7,838 nucleotides of DNA from Natrinema soli (GTDB lineage Archaea > Halobacteriota > Halobacteria > Halobacteriales > Natrialbaceae): contig NZ_JAQIVI010000741.1 in assembly GCF_028618695.1 (NCBI RefSeq), positions 1-7,838 on the forward strand, given 5' to 3'. The notes under the pieces are model-generated. The model was not told the DNA's origin. It searched no databases and saw only the letters and a program-made list of their open reading frames with translations. Positions 1-6,180 of the stretch are shown here, one piece after another (within the stretch, counting starts at the first letter, position 1; every line of letters starts with the position of its first letter). Position numbers and translations under genes: made by a program.

Positions 1-389
1 GTCCCGATATCGTCGTAGGTGCGAGAGAGCAGCGTCGTCGCGACGCTGTAGTGAAGGCCGGCGACGGCCCCGAGCACGATGGTGCCGACCACGAAGACGG
101 GGAACAGTGGTGCGATCGCGAGGAACGCGCTCGCAACGGCCGTCCCGCCGACGGCGACCAGAATGACGCGGCGCTCGCCGAACCGGTCACCGAAGACGCC
201 GCTGGGGAACTGCGAGCAGAAGTACGCCATCCACATCCCCGTCAGCGCGAGCCCGATCACCGAGTTCGAGACGCCGAACTCGGCGGTGATCCGGGGCACG
301 ACCGGGCTGATCACCAGCCTGGCGGCCATCGTCGCCAGGAAGGCGAGCGTACACATCGCGAGGACGGTCTCCTCGTATCGCCAGCGCAT
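1..389 (-). CDS. MFS-type transporter, N-terminal part (runs off left edge)
   Basis: The visible 129 residues are the N-terminal part of a polytopic permease; the rest lies beyond base 1. Hydrophobic segments lie at about residues 9-30, 43-62, 75-92 and 97-119. Between the second and third is GVFGDRFGERR (residues 64-74), which matches the conserved major facilitator superfamily motif A (G-x3-D-R-x-G-R-R) between helices 2 and 3. The family moves small solutes across the cytoplasmic membrane, usually driven by an ion gradient. The substrate cannot be told from this fragment. The ATG at 389-387 is the first in frame after a TGA 12 bases upstream, and a GGGTGA purine run lies about 9 bases before it. 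It is divergent from hemB with 164 bases between the two starts. I see no clear TATA box for this gene. A membrane permease of another superfamily is possible but less likely. Confidence 0.85.
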   Translation of the reverse strand, partial: MRWRYEETVLAMCTLAFLATMAARLVISPVVPRITAEFGVSNSVIGLALTGMWMAYFCSQFPSGVFGDRFGERRVILVAVGGTAVASAFLAIAPLFPVFVVGTIVLGAVAGLHYSVATTLLSRTYDDIG

Positions 390-522
390 TACTCGAGTTC
401 ACCCTTCGTCGCAGCTCCCGGCGGCCGGGACGCGATCGCATCAGGCAGTCACCGATCCCGACGGATGAGGGTACTGCTACCGGCAGCCGCCGCCTCGAGT
501 CCGACCACCGGCCGGAGCGCAT

Positions 523-530
523 CGCTTTTG
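523..530 (+). promoter_or_regulatory. Candidate promoter box of hemB
   Basis: The sequence CGCTTTTG has its T run (526-529) about 25-28 bases before the hemB ATG at 554. Haloarchaeal TATA elements sit about 27 bases before the transcript start, so this predicts an RNA beginning at or very near the ATG, a leaderless message. The same CGCTTTT string precedes hemC and lies upstream of hemL. There is no Shine-Dalgarno-like run just before the ATG, which fits leaderless initiation. The call rests on position and composition alone. Confidence 0.5.
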
Positions 531-553
531 CGACTCCCGGCGAATGCACGTCT

Positions 554-1582
554 ATGGACCTCACTCATCGCCCCCGGCGGCTCCGACAGGACCGGGTTCG
601 CGGCCTCGTCAGCGAGACGAGCCTCGAGCCGAGCGATCTGATCGCGCCGGTGTTCGTCGACGCAACGACCCACGAGCGCGTCCCGATCGAGACGATGCCC
701 GGTCACGAGCGGGTCCCGATCGACGGGATCGTCGATCGCGTCGAGGAGGTACTCGAGACGGGCGTCGAGGCGATCATGCTCTTTGGCATCCCGGAGTCGA
801 AAGATCCCGAGGGGAGTCGTGCGTGGGCCGAGGACGGCGTCATTCAGGAAGCGCTGCAGCGGATCACGAGCGAGACCGACGCCTACGTCATCACCGACGT
901 CTGTCTCTGCGAGTACACCGACCACGGCCACTGCGGCCCGCTCGAGGAAGAGCTGCGAACCGACGGTAGCATCGTCGAGGCGGACGGGCCCGCGTGCGAA
1001 CCGACGATGACCGTCGACAACGACGCGACGCTCGAGCGTCTCGAGCGTATCGTCACCTCGCATGCTCGCGCGGGCGCGGACATGGTCGCACCGAGCGGGA
1101 TGATGGACGGGATGGTCGGCGTCATCCGATCGGCGCTGGACGAAGCGGGATTCGAACACGTCCCGATCATGAGCTACGCGGCGAAGTACGAGAGCGCCTT
1201 CTACGGCCCCTTCCGGGACGCCGCCGACGGCGCACCGTCCTTCGGCAACCGCCGTCACTACCAGATGGACCCCGCGAACTCGCGGGAAGCCATGCGGGAA
1301 GTCCGACTCGACGCCGAGCAGGGCGCGGACGTGATGATGGTCAAGCCCGCGCTGCCGTACCTCGACATCGTCAGCGCCGTCCGCCGGGAGTTCGACCACC
1401 CCGTCGCGGCCTACAACGTCTCCGGCGAGTACGCCATGCTCCACGCCGCCGCCGAGAAGGGATGGCTGGATCTCGAGGATTCGGGGCTCGAGTCGCTGCT
1501 GTCGATCAAGCGCGCCGGTGCGGATCTGATTCTTACCTACTTCGCGGAGGACGTCGCCGAAGGGCTGACCGGCGGTCGATAG
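554..1582 (+). CDS. hemB: Porphobilinogen synthase (5-aminolevulinate dehydratase)
   Basis: It condenses two molecules of 5-aminolevulinate into porphobilinogen in the cytoplasm, the first common step of tetrapyrrole synthesis. The protein has 342 residues, slightly longer than the usual 320-335. Visible hallmarks are the metal-site cysteines C117, C119 and C127 in VCLCEYTDHGHCG, which indicate a zinc-type enzyme, then APSGMMDG (179-186), lysine K211 in SYAAKYESAFYGPF, and the Schiff-base lysine K264 in MMVKPALPYLD. Between HGHCG and VDNDATLE lie about 25 residues (129-153), where the E. coli enzyme, as I recall it, has about six. This insert contains an extra cysteine, C148. The ATG is chosen because the family N terminus (THRPRRLR) begins right there and a T-rich box lies 25-28 bases upstream. 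The gene stands alone: the MFS gene diverges upstream and a 484-base gap follows. Confidence 0.97.
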   Translation: MDLTHRPRRLRQDRVRGLVSETSLEPSDLIAPVFVDATTHERVPIETMPGHERVPIDGIVDRVEEVLETGVEAIMLFGIPESKDPEGSRAWAEDGVIQEALQRITSETDAYVITDVCLCEYTDHGHCGPLEEELRTDGSIVEADGPACEPTMTVDNDATLERLERIVTSHARAGADMVAPSGMMDGMVGVIRSALDEAGFEHVPIMSYAAKYESAFYGPFRDAADGAPSFGNRRHYQMDPANSREAMREVRLDAEQGADVMMVKPALPYLDIVSAVRREFDHPVAAYNVSGEYAMLHAAAEKGWLDLEDSGLESLLSIKRAGADLILTYFAEDVAEGLTGGR

Positions 1583-1755
1583 CCGGAAACCCCTGGTCGA
1601 GCCGAGGGTGAATCGGTGAGCGCACCGTCGAAACGACCGACTCCGCGCGAGCAGCCGGTGGCATTCGAACGAACGTCCACACCTTGCCCAACGATGTCGA
1701 ACAACTGGCAATATCTGCCGCGCGCGAGGCGAGTTGCGCTGTTCGAGGGGGTGTA

Positions 1756-1881
1756 ATGGGTCGCTACGGCGGCGATCCGAATTATCTCGAGTTTTTCCGG
1801 GTTTACAAAGAGAGAATATATAACCACTGCTCGGAAAATCCGCAAGATCGAATTGCCTTATACACATTAGATCACCTTTAG
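1756..1881 (+). CDS. Possible small protein of 41 residues, unknown
   Basis: This is a tentative gene that I do not recognise. The ATG is preceded by GAGGGGGTG (1745-1753), a fair match to the haloarchaeal Shine-Dalgarno GGAGGTG, ending two bases before the start. CAATAT (1709-1714) could be a TATA element that would leave a leader of about 18 bases. The peptide begins MGRYGGDPNYLEFFRVYKER, is rich in aromatic and charged residues, has one cysteine, and shows no membrane segment or signal peptide. Third codon positions are much more A/T-rich than in the flanking genes, so it could be a recently acquired gene, a remnant of one, or chance. The frame also continues upstream to a TTG at 1684, but that part looks less protein-like. 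The AT-rich 3' half is equally explained as promoter DNA for the next gene. Confidence 0.3.
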   Translation: MGRYGGDPNYLEFFRVYKERIYNHCSENPQDRIALYTLDHL

Positions 1882-1931
1882 ATTTGTTCGGTTGCCCCTA
1901 CTACTCGGAGATTATTAGACATCCGACAACG

Positions 1932-1952
1932 CTAACCCTTATATGAGGTTAG
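1932..1952. promoter_or_regulatory. TATA box of amt-PII inside an inverted repeat
   Basis: TTATATGA (1939-1946) is the best TATA-like element before the ammonium channel gene. It lies between the perfect arms CTAACC (1932-1937) and GGTTAG (1947-1952), nine bases apart. A start about 26 bases downstream would place the transcript 5' end near 1966-1970 and give a leader of roughly 100 bases. A dimeric regulator bound to the arms would block TATA-binding protein, so the layout suggests a repressor operator. The sequence does not match the GGAA-N6-TTCC operator known for the archaeal nitrogen repressor NrpR. The regulator is unknown. Confidence 0.5.
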
Positions 1953-1986
1953 TCCATCGGCATCAGACGTGATTCAGAATACAACC

Positions 1987-2067
1987 ATGCGCTCGATCGG
2001 ACCATACATGGACATACGTCTACAACGTATCGGTGACAAAACGACGAAAACGGGGGTGGCTGCCTGA
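1987..2067 (+). CDS. Candidate leader ORF (26 codons) overlapping the amt-PII start
   Basis: A short frame starts with ATG at 1987 and stops with the TGA at 2065-2067. The final A of this stop is also the A of the ATG of the ammonium channel gene, giving a TGATG junction of the kind used for translational coupling. The peptide is short and mildly basic ([16 protein letters not shown] at its N terminus), with no membrane segment. Its start lies about 20 bases after the predicted transcript 5' end and has no clear Shine-Dalgarno. It may be a leader peptide, a regulatory upstream ORF, or chance. The overlap is seen directly; the regulatory role is inferred. Confidence 0.3.
   Translation: MRSIGPYMDIRLQRIGDKTTKTGVAA
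2052..2059 (+). promoter_or_regulatory. Ribosome binding site of amt-PII
   Basis: GGGGGTGG lies seven bases before the ATG at 2067 and resembles the haloarchaeal Shine-Dalgarno GGAGGTGA. Together with the predicted leader of about 100 bases it marks this as a leadered message, unlike the hem genes and the globin gene, whose TATA-like boxes lie about 30 bases before the ATG. It supports the start at 2067. An in-frame TGA at 2034-2036 rules out a longer protein. Confidence 0.6.
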
Positions 2068-3743
2068 TGGAGCCGACGCTCTTGCAGTCCGGAGAGGTCG
2101 CTGACGTTGGCGTCCTCGTCGATGCGCTCAATTACACGTGGATCCTGGTGGTGTGTTTCCTGATCTTCTTCATGCACGCGGGCTTCGCGATGCTGGAGGC
2201 CGGTCAGGTTCGCTCGAAGAACGTCGCCAACCAGCTGACGAAGAACCTGCTGACCTGGTCGGTCGGTGTCGTCACGTTCTTCCTCGTCGGAGCCGGTGTG
2301 AGCAGTCTCGTCGGCGGGGGCGGCTTCAACTGGGTCGCCGGTAACGATCCCGGTTCGTGGGCCAGCGGTTGGTTTTACGGGGCCGTCTTCGCGATGACGG
2401 CGGCGACGATCGTCTCCGGTGCCGTCGCCGGACGCGCGAAACTCCGCGCGTACGTCGCGTACACCTTCCTGCTAGCGGCGGTCATCTACCCAGTCGTTAC
2501 CGGGATCACGTGGTCCGGTGGGTACATTCTCGAGTACGTCGGAACCGGCTTTCAAGACTTCGCCGGCGGGATGATCGTCCACGGCATGGGCGGCATCGCC
2601 GGTCTCACCGCAGCCTGGGTACTCGGTCCGCGCATGGATCGGTACAACAGTGACGGGAGCGTCAACGTCATTCCCGGTCACTCGATGACGTTCGCGGTGC
2701 TGGGAACGCTCTTGCTCGCCTTCGGCTGGTACGGGTTCAACGTCGGGACGGCCTCGATCTTCGTCGAGAACGCCGACGGCGAGATGGTGTTCAACGGAGC
2801 CGTCCTCGGCCGCGTTGTGCTGACGACGACGCTAGCGATGGCGATGGGTGCCATCGGCTCCGGCGCAGTCGCCCTCCTGAAAACCGGCAAAGTCGACACG
2901 CTCTACGTTGCGAACGGCCTACTGGCCGGTCTCGTCGGCATTACTGCAATCCCTGACGTCACTGCGTGGTGGGGTGCCCTGGTCGTCGGTCTGCTCGCCG
3001 GCGCACAGCTGCCGATCGTCTTCAGTTTCGTCGAGCAGCGTCTGAAGATCGACGACGTCTGTGCGGTCTTCCCCGTCCACGGATCCGCGGGCGTCCTCGG
3101 AACGCTGCTGTTCCCGTTCGTGGCCGCTCCGGGCATGGTCGATAGCGTCGTCAACGCGTTCATCGCACAGCTCGCAGGCGTCGTCGCCATCACCGTCTGG
3201 ACGGTCGTCGCAACCGCCGCAGTCTTCGGTGCGCTGAAGGCCATGGGACAGGCCCGCGTCTCGCCCGAACACGAGCGAGACGGGCTCGACGTCTCCGAAC
3301 ACGGCGTCGACACCTACCCCGAGTTCGGACAGCCCGACGTCGCGGCCGACGGCGGCTCCGACGGAGTCATTCGCGCTGACGGCGGCGAGCCGAACGACGG
3401 CCAGATCAAGATGGTCATGGCGATCGTCCGCCCCGACCGTCTCGGCGCGATCAAGCAGTCGCTCGCCGAAGCCGGCGCACCGTCGCTGACCGTCACCAAC
3501 GTCTCCGGCCGCGGCTCACAGCCCGCGAAGAAGGGGCAGTGGCGCGGCGAAGAGTACACGGTCGACCTCCACCAGAAGGTCAAGATCGAGTGCGTCGTCG
3601 CGGACATCCCGGCCCAGGAGGTCGTCGATGCCATCCGCGACGGCGCCGAAACCGGCGAACCCGGTGACGGCAAGATATTCGTCATGCCCGTCGAGGGCGC
3701 GACCCAGATCCGCACCGGCAAAACCGGTCGTGATGCCGTCTGA
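2067..3743 (+). CDS. Ammonium channel fused to a PII (GlnK-type) domain
   Basis: One 558-residue chain combines an Amt/MEP/Rh ammonium channel with a PII nitrogen sensor. Residues 22-391 hold about eleven hydrophobic helices. They include [19 protein letters not shown], the pore histidines H172 (IVHGMGG) and H338 (PVHGSAG), conserved D164 and FGWYGFN (219-225). The canonical cytoplasmic tail ends in GLDVSEHG (406-413). A glycine- and aspartate-rich linker (about 414-446) leads into a full PII domain (447-558). That domain has [10 protein letters not shown] (476-485), T-loop RGEEYTVD with R493 (the GlnK arginine that enters the AmtB pore) and Y497 (the Tyr51 position), the nucleotide-binding B-loop [11 protein letters not shown] (529-539) and C-loop IRTGKTG (548-554). 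Free GlnK blocks Amt when nitrogen is plentiful, so the fusion should be a self-gated channel. The linker has no in-frame ATG, GTG or TTG before M449, so a separate GlnK is unlikely from this reading frame. Family assignment is very secure; gating of its own pore is inferred. Confidence 0.95.
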   Translation: MEPTLLQSGEVADVGVLVDALNYTWILVVCFLIFFMHAGFAMLEAGQVRSKNVANQLTKNLLTWSVGVVTFFLVGAGVSSLVGGGGFNWVAGNDPGSWASGWFYGAVFAMTAATIVSGAVAGRAKLRAYVAYTFLLAAVIYPVVTGITWSGGYILEYVGTGFQDFAGGMIVHGMGGIAGLTAAWVLGPRMDRYNSDGSVNVIPGHSMTFAVLGTLLLAFGWYGFNVGTASIFVENADGEMVFNGAVLGRVVLTTTLAMAMGAIGSGAVALLKTGKVDTLYVANGLLAGLVGITAIPDVTAWWGALVVGLLAGAQLPIVFSFVEQRLKIDDVCAVFPVHGSAGVLGTLLFPFVAAPGMVDSVVNAFIAQLAGVVAITVWTVVATAAVFGALKAMGQARVSPEHERDGLDVSEHGVDTYPEFGQPDVAADGGSDGVIRADGGEPNDGQIKMVMAIVRPDRLGAIKQSLAEAGAPSLTVTNVSGRGSQPAKKGQWRGEEYTVDLHQKVKIECVVADIPAQEVVDAIRDGAETGEPGDGKIFVMPVEGATQIRTGKTGRDAV

Positions 3744-3766
3744 GGTCGGATCACGCGGTCGACCGA

Positions 3767-3811
3767 TCGCGGTCCGCCCGCCGACGGACCGCGACGTGAG
3801 GTGACTCACGT
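3767..3811 (+). terminator. Two tandem hairpins after amt-PII
   Basis: The first hairpin has a perfect 10-base-pair stem, TCGCGGTCCG (3767-3776) with CGGACCGCGA (3785-3794), around an 8-base loop. The second begins at the last base of the first: ACGTGAG (3794-3800) pairs with CTCACGT (3805-3811) around the loop GTGA. They start 24 bases after the stop codon. No T run follows, so this is not a classic archaeal oligo-T terminator. They may instead be a 3'-end stabilising or processing structure. The pairing is seen directly; a role in termination is inferred. Confidence 0.4.
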
Positions 3812-3854
3812 GACCCGCGTTCCACGGTGTCTAACAAACTGGGTTCGGCGACTC

Positions 3855-3877
3855 GACGCCCGTCCGAACCGGGCGTC
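3855..3877 (+). repeat. Hairpin with a competing overlapping pairing
   Basis: GACGCCCG (3855-3862) and CGGGCGTC (3870-3877) form a perfect 8-pair stem around a 7-base loop. The loop and the first base of the right arm, CCGAACC (3864-3870), are also the exact complement of GGTTCGG (3842-3848). The two stems cross and share a base, so a transcript could fold one way or the other. A role is unknown. Chance is a real possibility in DNA this rich in G and C. Confidence 0.35.
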
Positions 3878-3972
3878 ACGTCGGCTGTGACCTCACCCGG
3901 CTCGCGGCCGACGCAGTGCTGTCCGCTGTGGTTTCGATCGGACACCGCCGTATTGATTCACGTGGCGTTCGA

Positions 3973-3979
3973 CGCTTTT
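3973..3979 (+). promoter_or_regulatory. CGCTTTT box upstream of hemL
   Basis: The same CGCTTTT found before hemB and hemC occurs here, 35 bases before an ATG at 4008 that is in frame with hemL. If it is the promoter, transcription would begin around 4003-4008, leaving either a leader of about 180 bases before the family-consistent ATG at 4188 or a 60-residue N-terminal extension. A weaker alternative for a leaderless start at 4188 is the TACAACTTT string at 4154-4162. Confidence 0.35.
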
Positions 3980-4099
3980 CTTCCGATCCGCCGCGCTCCG
4001 ATAGCCGATGAAACCCCGTCGCGATCGGCGAGACTCAACGGGACTCGAGCGTCCCCGGCTCGAGCCGAACGCGTTCGACGCGGGACCGCTGGTTCGGCG

Positions 4100-4142
4100 G
4101 CGGCCGGCCGGCGGTTCAGCGGCTGGCCGCAGCAGTTCAGCG
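4100..4142 (+). promoter_or_regulatory. Hairpin and direct repeat ahead of hemL
   Basis: GCGGCCGGCC (4100-4109) pairs with GGCTGGCCGC (4121-4130) through ten pairs, one of them G-U in RNA, around an 11-base loop. GTTCAGCG occurs at 4114-4121, in the loop and first base of the right arm, and again at 4135-4142, exactly 21 bases later, which is two turns of the DNA helix. The first reading suggests an RNA structure in a hemL leader, the second a pair of protein sites on one face of the DNA just upstream of a promoter near 4158. Neither is proven. Confidence 0.35.
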
Positions 4143-4187
4143 ACCGACCTCGGTACAACTTTCCCGCCCGAAATCCAACCCCTGCCT

Positions 4188-5585
4188 ATGACCGAGGACA
4201 ACTCACGCGAGCTGTACGATCGGGCGCTGTCGGTGTTGCCCGGGGGCGTCAACTCCGCGGTCCGCGCGGCGATCGAACCCTATCCGTTCTTCGTTCGAAA
4301 GGGTGAGGGCGGCCACGTCATCGACGCCGACGGCAACCGCTACATCGACTGGGTCATGGGACTCGGGCCGCTGTTGCTGGGTCACGACCTCCCAGAGCCC
4401 GTGCGGGCCGGTATCCAGCGCAAGGCCAGTGAGGGACCGATGTACGGCACCCCGACCGAGGTCGAGGTCGATCTCGCGGAGTTCGTCGTCCGGCACGTCC
4501 CGAGCGTCGAGAAGATCCGGTTCGTCAACTCGGGGACCGAGGCGACTACCTCCGCCGTGCGCCTCGCGCGGGGGTACACCGGGCGGAACAAGATCGTCGT
4601 CATGCAGGGCGGCTACCACGGCGCACAGGAGTCGACGCTGGTCGAGGGCGACGCCGACGATCCGAAACCCTCCTCCGCGGGGATTCCGGAGTCGTTCGCC
4701 GAACACACCCTTCCGGTGCCGTTTAACGACGAGGACGCGATCCGTGACGTGTTCGAGGACCACGGCGACGACATCGCGGCCGTCCTCACCGAACCCATTC
4801 TGGGCAACTACGGCATCGTCTACCCCGAAGAGGGCTATCACGAGTTCCTCCGGGAGATCACCGAGGAACACGGCTCGCTGCTCATCTTCGACGAGGTGAT
4901 CACCGGCTTCCGGGTCGGCGGCCTCGGCTGCGCTCAGAGCGAGTTCGGCGTCACCCCCGATCTGACGACCTTCGGGAAGATCATCGGCGGCGGCTTCCCC
5001 GTCGGTGCGATCGGCGGCCGAGCCGAAATCATCGAGCACTTCGCACCGACGGGCGACGTCTTCCAGGCCGGCACCTTCTCCGGCCACCCCGTCACGATGG
5101 CCGCCGGCCTCGAGACCCTCAAATTCGCCGCGGAAAACGACGTCTACGGCCACGTCAACGGGCTCGGCGACCGACTGCGCCGCGGATTAACCGACATCGT
5201 CGCCGATCAGGCACCCAGCTACACCGTCACCGGCACCGACAGCATGTTCAAGGTGATATTCACCCGCGAAGGGCCGAGCGGCGTGCAACGCACGCCGGAA
5301 GACGCGAGCGGTGACAACCGCGAGCAGGGGTCGGACTCGCTCGAGGAGCAGTGCCCGGCCGGCTGCCGGCAGGACCCGACCTGTCCGCGCTACGATTACT
5401 CCCCGAAGAACGCCGGCGACGTGAAAAACGCCGAGACCGAGCGCTGGCGGCGCATCTTCTGGAGGCAGATGAAGGAGCAGGACGTCTTCCTCTCACAGAA
5501 CCAGTTCGAATGCCAGTTCGTCAGCTACGGCCACACCGAAGAAGACGTCGAGGAGACGCTCGAGGCGTACAAGGACGCGCTGTAG
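4188..5585 (+). CDS. hemL: Glutamate-1-semialdehyde 2,1-aminomutase
   Basis: This PLP enzyme turns glutamate-1-semialdehyde into 5-aminolevulinate, the last step of the C5 route that feeds HemB. From the ATG at 4188 it has 465 residues; the family norm is about 430. Landmarks in order are [11 protein letters not shown] (17-27, substrate loop), [15 protein letters not shown] (114-128), GGYHG (141-145), FDEVITGFR (234-242, with PLP-contacting D235), the PLP lysine K264 in [14 protein letters not shown], and GTFSGHPV (295-302). A polar insert of about 40 residues (roughly 365-407) carries C389, C393 and C399 ([12 protein letters not shown]). Bacterial HemL lacks it; I recall similar cysteine-bearing inserts in haloarchaeal HemL. 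The frame stays open upstream to an ATG at 4008, but those 60 residues are arginine-rich and family similarity begins at about residue 7, so 4188 is preferred. It converges with the globin gene. Confidence 0.96.
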   Translation: MTEDNSRELYDRALSVLPGGVNSAVRAAIEPYPFFVRKGEGGHVIDADGNRYIDWVMGLGPLLLGHDLPEPVRAGIQRKASEGPMYGTPTEVEVDLAEFVVRHVPSVEKIRFVNSGTEATTSAVRLARGYTGRNKIVVMQGGYHGAQESTLVEGDADDPKPSSAGIPESFAEHTLPVPFNDEDAIRDVFEDHGDDIAAVLTEPILGNYGIVYPEEGYHEFLREITEEHGSLLIFDEVITGFRVGGLGCAQSEFGVTPDLTTFGKIIGGGFPVGAIGGRAEIIEHFAPTGDVFQAGTFSGHPVTMAAGLETLKFAAENDVYGHVNGLGDRLRRGLTDIVADQAPSYTVTGTDSMFKVIFTREGPSGVQRTPEDASGDNREQGSDSLEEQCPAGCRQDPTCPRYDYSPKNAGDVKNAETERWRRIFWRQMKEQDVFLSQNQFECQFVSYGHTEEDVEETLEAYKDAL

Positions 5586-5589
5586 CCAC

Positions 5590-5706
5590 TCAGGCAGTAG
5601 CTCGAGCCCAGAAGAGAAGGGTAACGGAACCGGAACCGAGGCACTCCAGCACGAGCGCTTCCGTCGTCGCGTCCGCGAGGGATTCGTCGTCGATCACCGT
5701 CGACAT
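5590..5706 (-). CDS. Possible 38-residue ORF downstream of the globin gene
   Basis: This is very tentative and I recognise no family. The ATG at 5706-5704 begins 44 bases past the globin stop on the same strand. The N-terminal half is acidic and has G/C-rich third positions (it starts MSTVIDDESLADATTEALVL), as expected of a haloarchaeal gene, whereas the last 15 residues lose that pattern. There is no good Shine-Dalgarno. The frame is open further upstream into the globin gene but without a start codon. It could be a small cotranscribed gene, a fragment of one, or chance. Confidence 0.15.
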   Translation of the reverse strand: MSTVIDDESLADATTEALVLECLGSGSVTLLFWARATA

Positions 5707-5750
5707 CTTCTCGGATTCGGCGGTGACGGTCTCGAGCCAGCGCCGACGGC

Positions 5751-6116
5751 TCAGTCCGCCGCAGTGACGATCGCGTCCTGATAGCTCGCGATCTCCGAGA
5801 GCACCGCTTCCCGGTCGTCCGCGCCGACGCCGAACTCGGCGAGCGCGTCCTCGAGGTGGGTCGCGATCGCCTGGAAGTCCGACGGGGTGATGCCCATATC
5901 CGCGTGGACGGATTCCATCTCCGCGCCCGAGTACTCGACCGGGCCGCCGGTGACCGAACTGATGAACTGGGCCTGGTGAGCCCGCTGTTTCTGCATGTCG
6001 ACGTCGTCGAAGTAACCCGCGACCTGTTCGTCAGCTATGACGCGGTCGTAAAATTCGTCGACGACCGCCGTGATCGCGCCTTCGCCGCCGAGTCGCTCGT
6101 AGAGGGTCTTCGTCAT
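5751..6116 (-). CDS. Truncated hemoglobin, group I (GlbN/TrHbN type)
   Basis: A 121-residue soluble heme protein of the truncated globin family, the usual length for group I. It opens with YERLGGEGAITAVVDEFYDR, and has Y23 at the B10 ligand-stabilising position, glutamines Q44 and Q48 at positions I align with E7 and E11, TGGPVEYSG (56-64), and the proximal heme ligand H71 in ESVHADMGIT. Distal Tyr/Gln sets are linked in this family to tight oxygen binding and nitric oxide dioxygenation, so NO or oxygen chemistry is the likeliest role; this is inference. The ATG at 6116 is preferred over one 13 codons earlier (6155) because a TATA-like element lies between them, about 30 bases before 6116, and because family similarity starts at MTKTLYERLGG. 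The gene converges with hemL and diverges from hemC, whose pathway makes its cofactor. Confidence 0.93.
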   Translation of the reverse strand: MTKTLYERLGGEGAITAVVDEFYDRVIADEQVAGYFDDVDMQKQRAHQAQFISSVTGGPVEYSGAEMESVHADMGITPSDFQAIATHLEDALAEFGVGADDREAVLSEIASYQDAIVTAAD

Positions 6117-6141
6117 CCGGTCGAATATATCCTCCCCACAG

Positions 6142-6150
6142 AATATAAAT
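6142..6150 (-). promoter_or_regulatory. TATA box of the globin gene
   Basis: On the minus strand this reads ATTTATATT and is centred about 30 bases before the ATG at 6116, predicting a transcript that begins within a few bases of the start codon. It is the clearest TATA box in the window. A second T/A-rich string (ATTATTTTTACG on the minus strand, about 6170-6181) lies further upstream and may add to it. A GGGAGGA run (6131-6137 on the minus strand) would fall upstream of the predicted RNA start and so should not act as a ribosome site. Confidence 0.6.
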
Positions 6151-6180
6151 AGCATCCCGAACGTGTATCGTAAAAATAAT

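Larger units (their letters stand above)
1583..2066. other. Intergenic region between hemB and amt-PII
   Basis: This 484-base gap is clearly more AT-rich than its surroundings from about 1780 onward. Bases 1583-1700 show nothing I can name, and there is no convincing hairpin terminator right after hemB, only a T run (GTTTTTCC, 1791-1798) some 210 bases later. The rest may hold a small ORF (1756-1881), several TATA-like strings (AATATATAA near 1815-1823, TTATACAC near 1858-1865, TTATATGA at 1939-1946), a palindrome around the last of these, and a leader ORF (1987-2067). Confidence 0.7.
3744..4187. other. Intergenic region between amt-PII and hemL, rich in inverted repeats
   Basis: No credible gene is seen in these 444 bases on either strand; the open frames are arginine- and serine-rich and unlike haloarchaeal proteins. 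The first part holds several hairpins (3767-3877, plus CGTCGGC/GCCGACG arms at 3879-3885 and 3907-3913 around a 21-base loop). The second part holds a CGCTTTT box (3973-3979), a strong hairpin (4100-4130) and a repeated GTTCAGCG. It probably contains the 3' end of the amt-PII transcript and the control region of hemL. Confidence 0.7.

Noticed and set aside
1537..1845. 102-codon minus-strand frame at the hemB 3' end
   Set aside because: It starts with TTG, has no ribosome site, mostly covers hemB antisense and intergenic DNA, and shows no recognisable family.
449..1867. 472-codon open frame on the minus strand across hemB
   Set aside because: It is antisense to a clear hemB, rich in Arg, Asp, His and Val as expected from reading GC-rich coding DNA backwards, and matches no family I know.
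4101..4110. Perfect palindrome CGGCCGGCCG as an operator
   Set aside because: It is simple GC-repeat sequence that can arise easily in this composition. The larger hairpin containing it is the better description.
4008..4187. 60-residue N-terminal extension of HemL
   Set aside because: The residues are arginine-, proline- and serine-rich with no family similarity. The region is better read as noncoding, although the CGCTTTT box upstream keeps the question open.
3827..4306. GTG-initiated 159-codon frame running into hemL
   Set aside because: Its composition is serine-, arginine- and proline-rich, it overlaps hemL in another frame, and it crosses the inverted repeats. It is not credible as a protein.
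4203..5153. 316-codon open frame on the minus strand inside hemL
   Set aside because: It is an antisense shadow of hemL with no recognisable domain.
6117..6155. 13-residue N-terminal extension of the globin
   Set aside because: The extra codons cover the TATA-like element, so they should not be transcribed. The family start fits the ATG at 6116.
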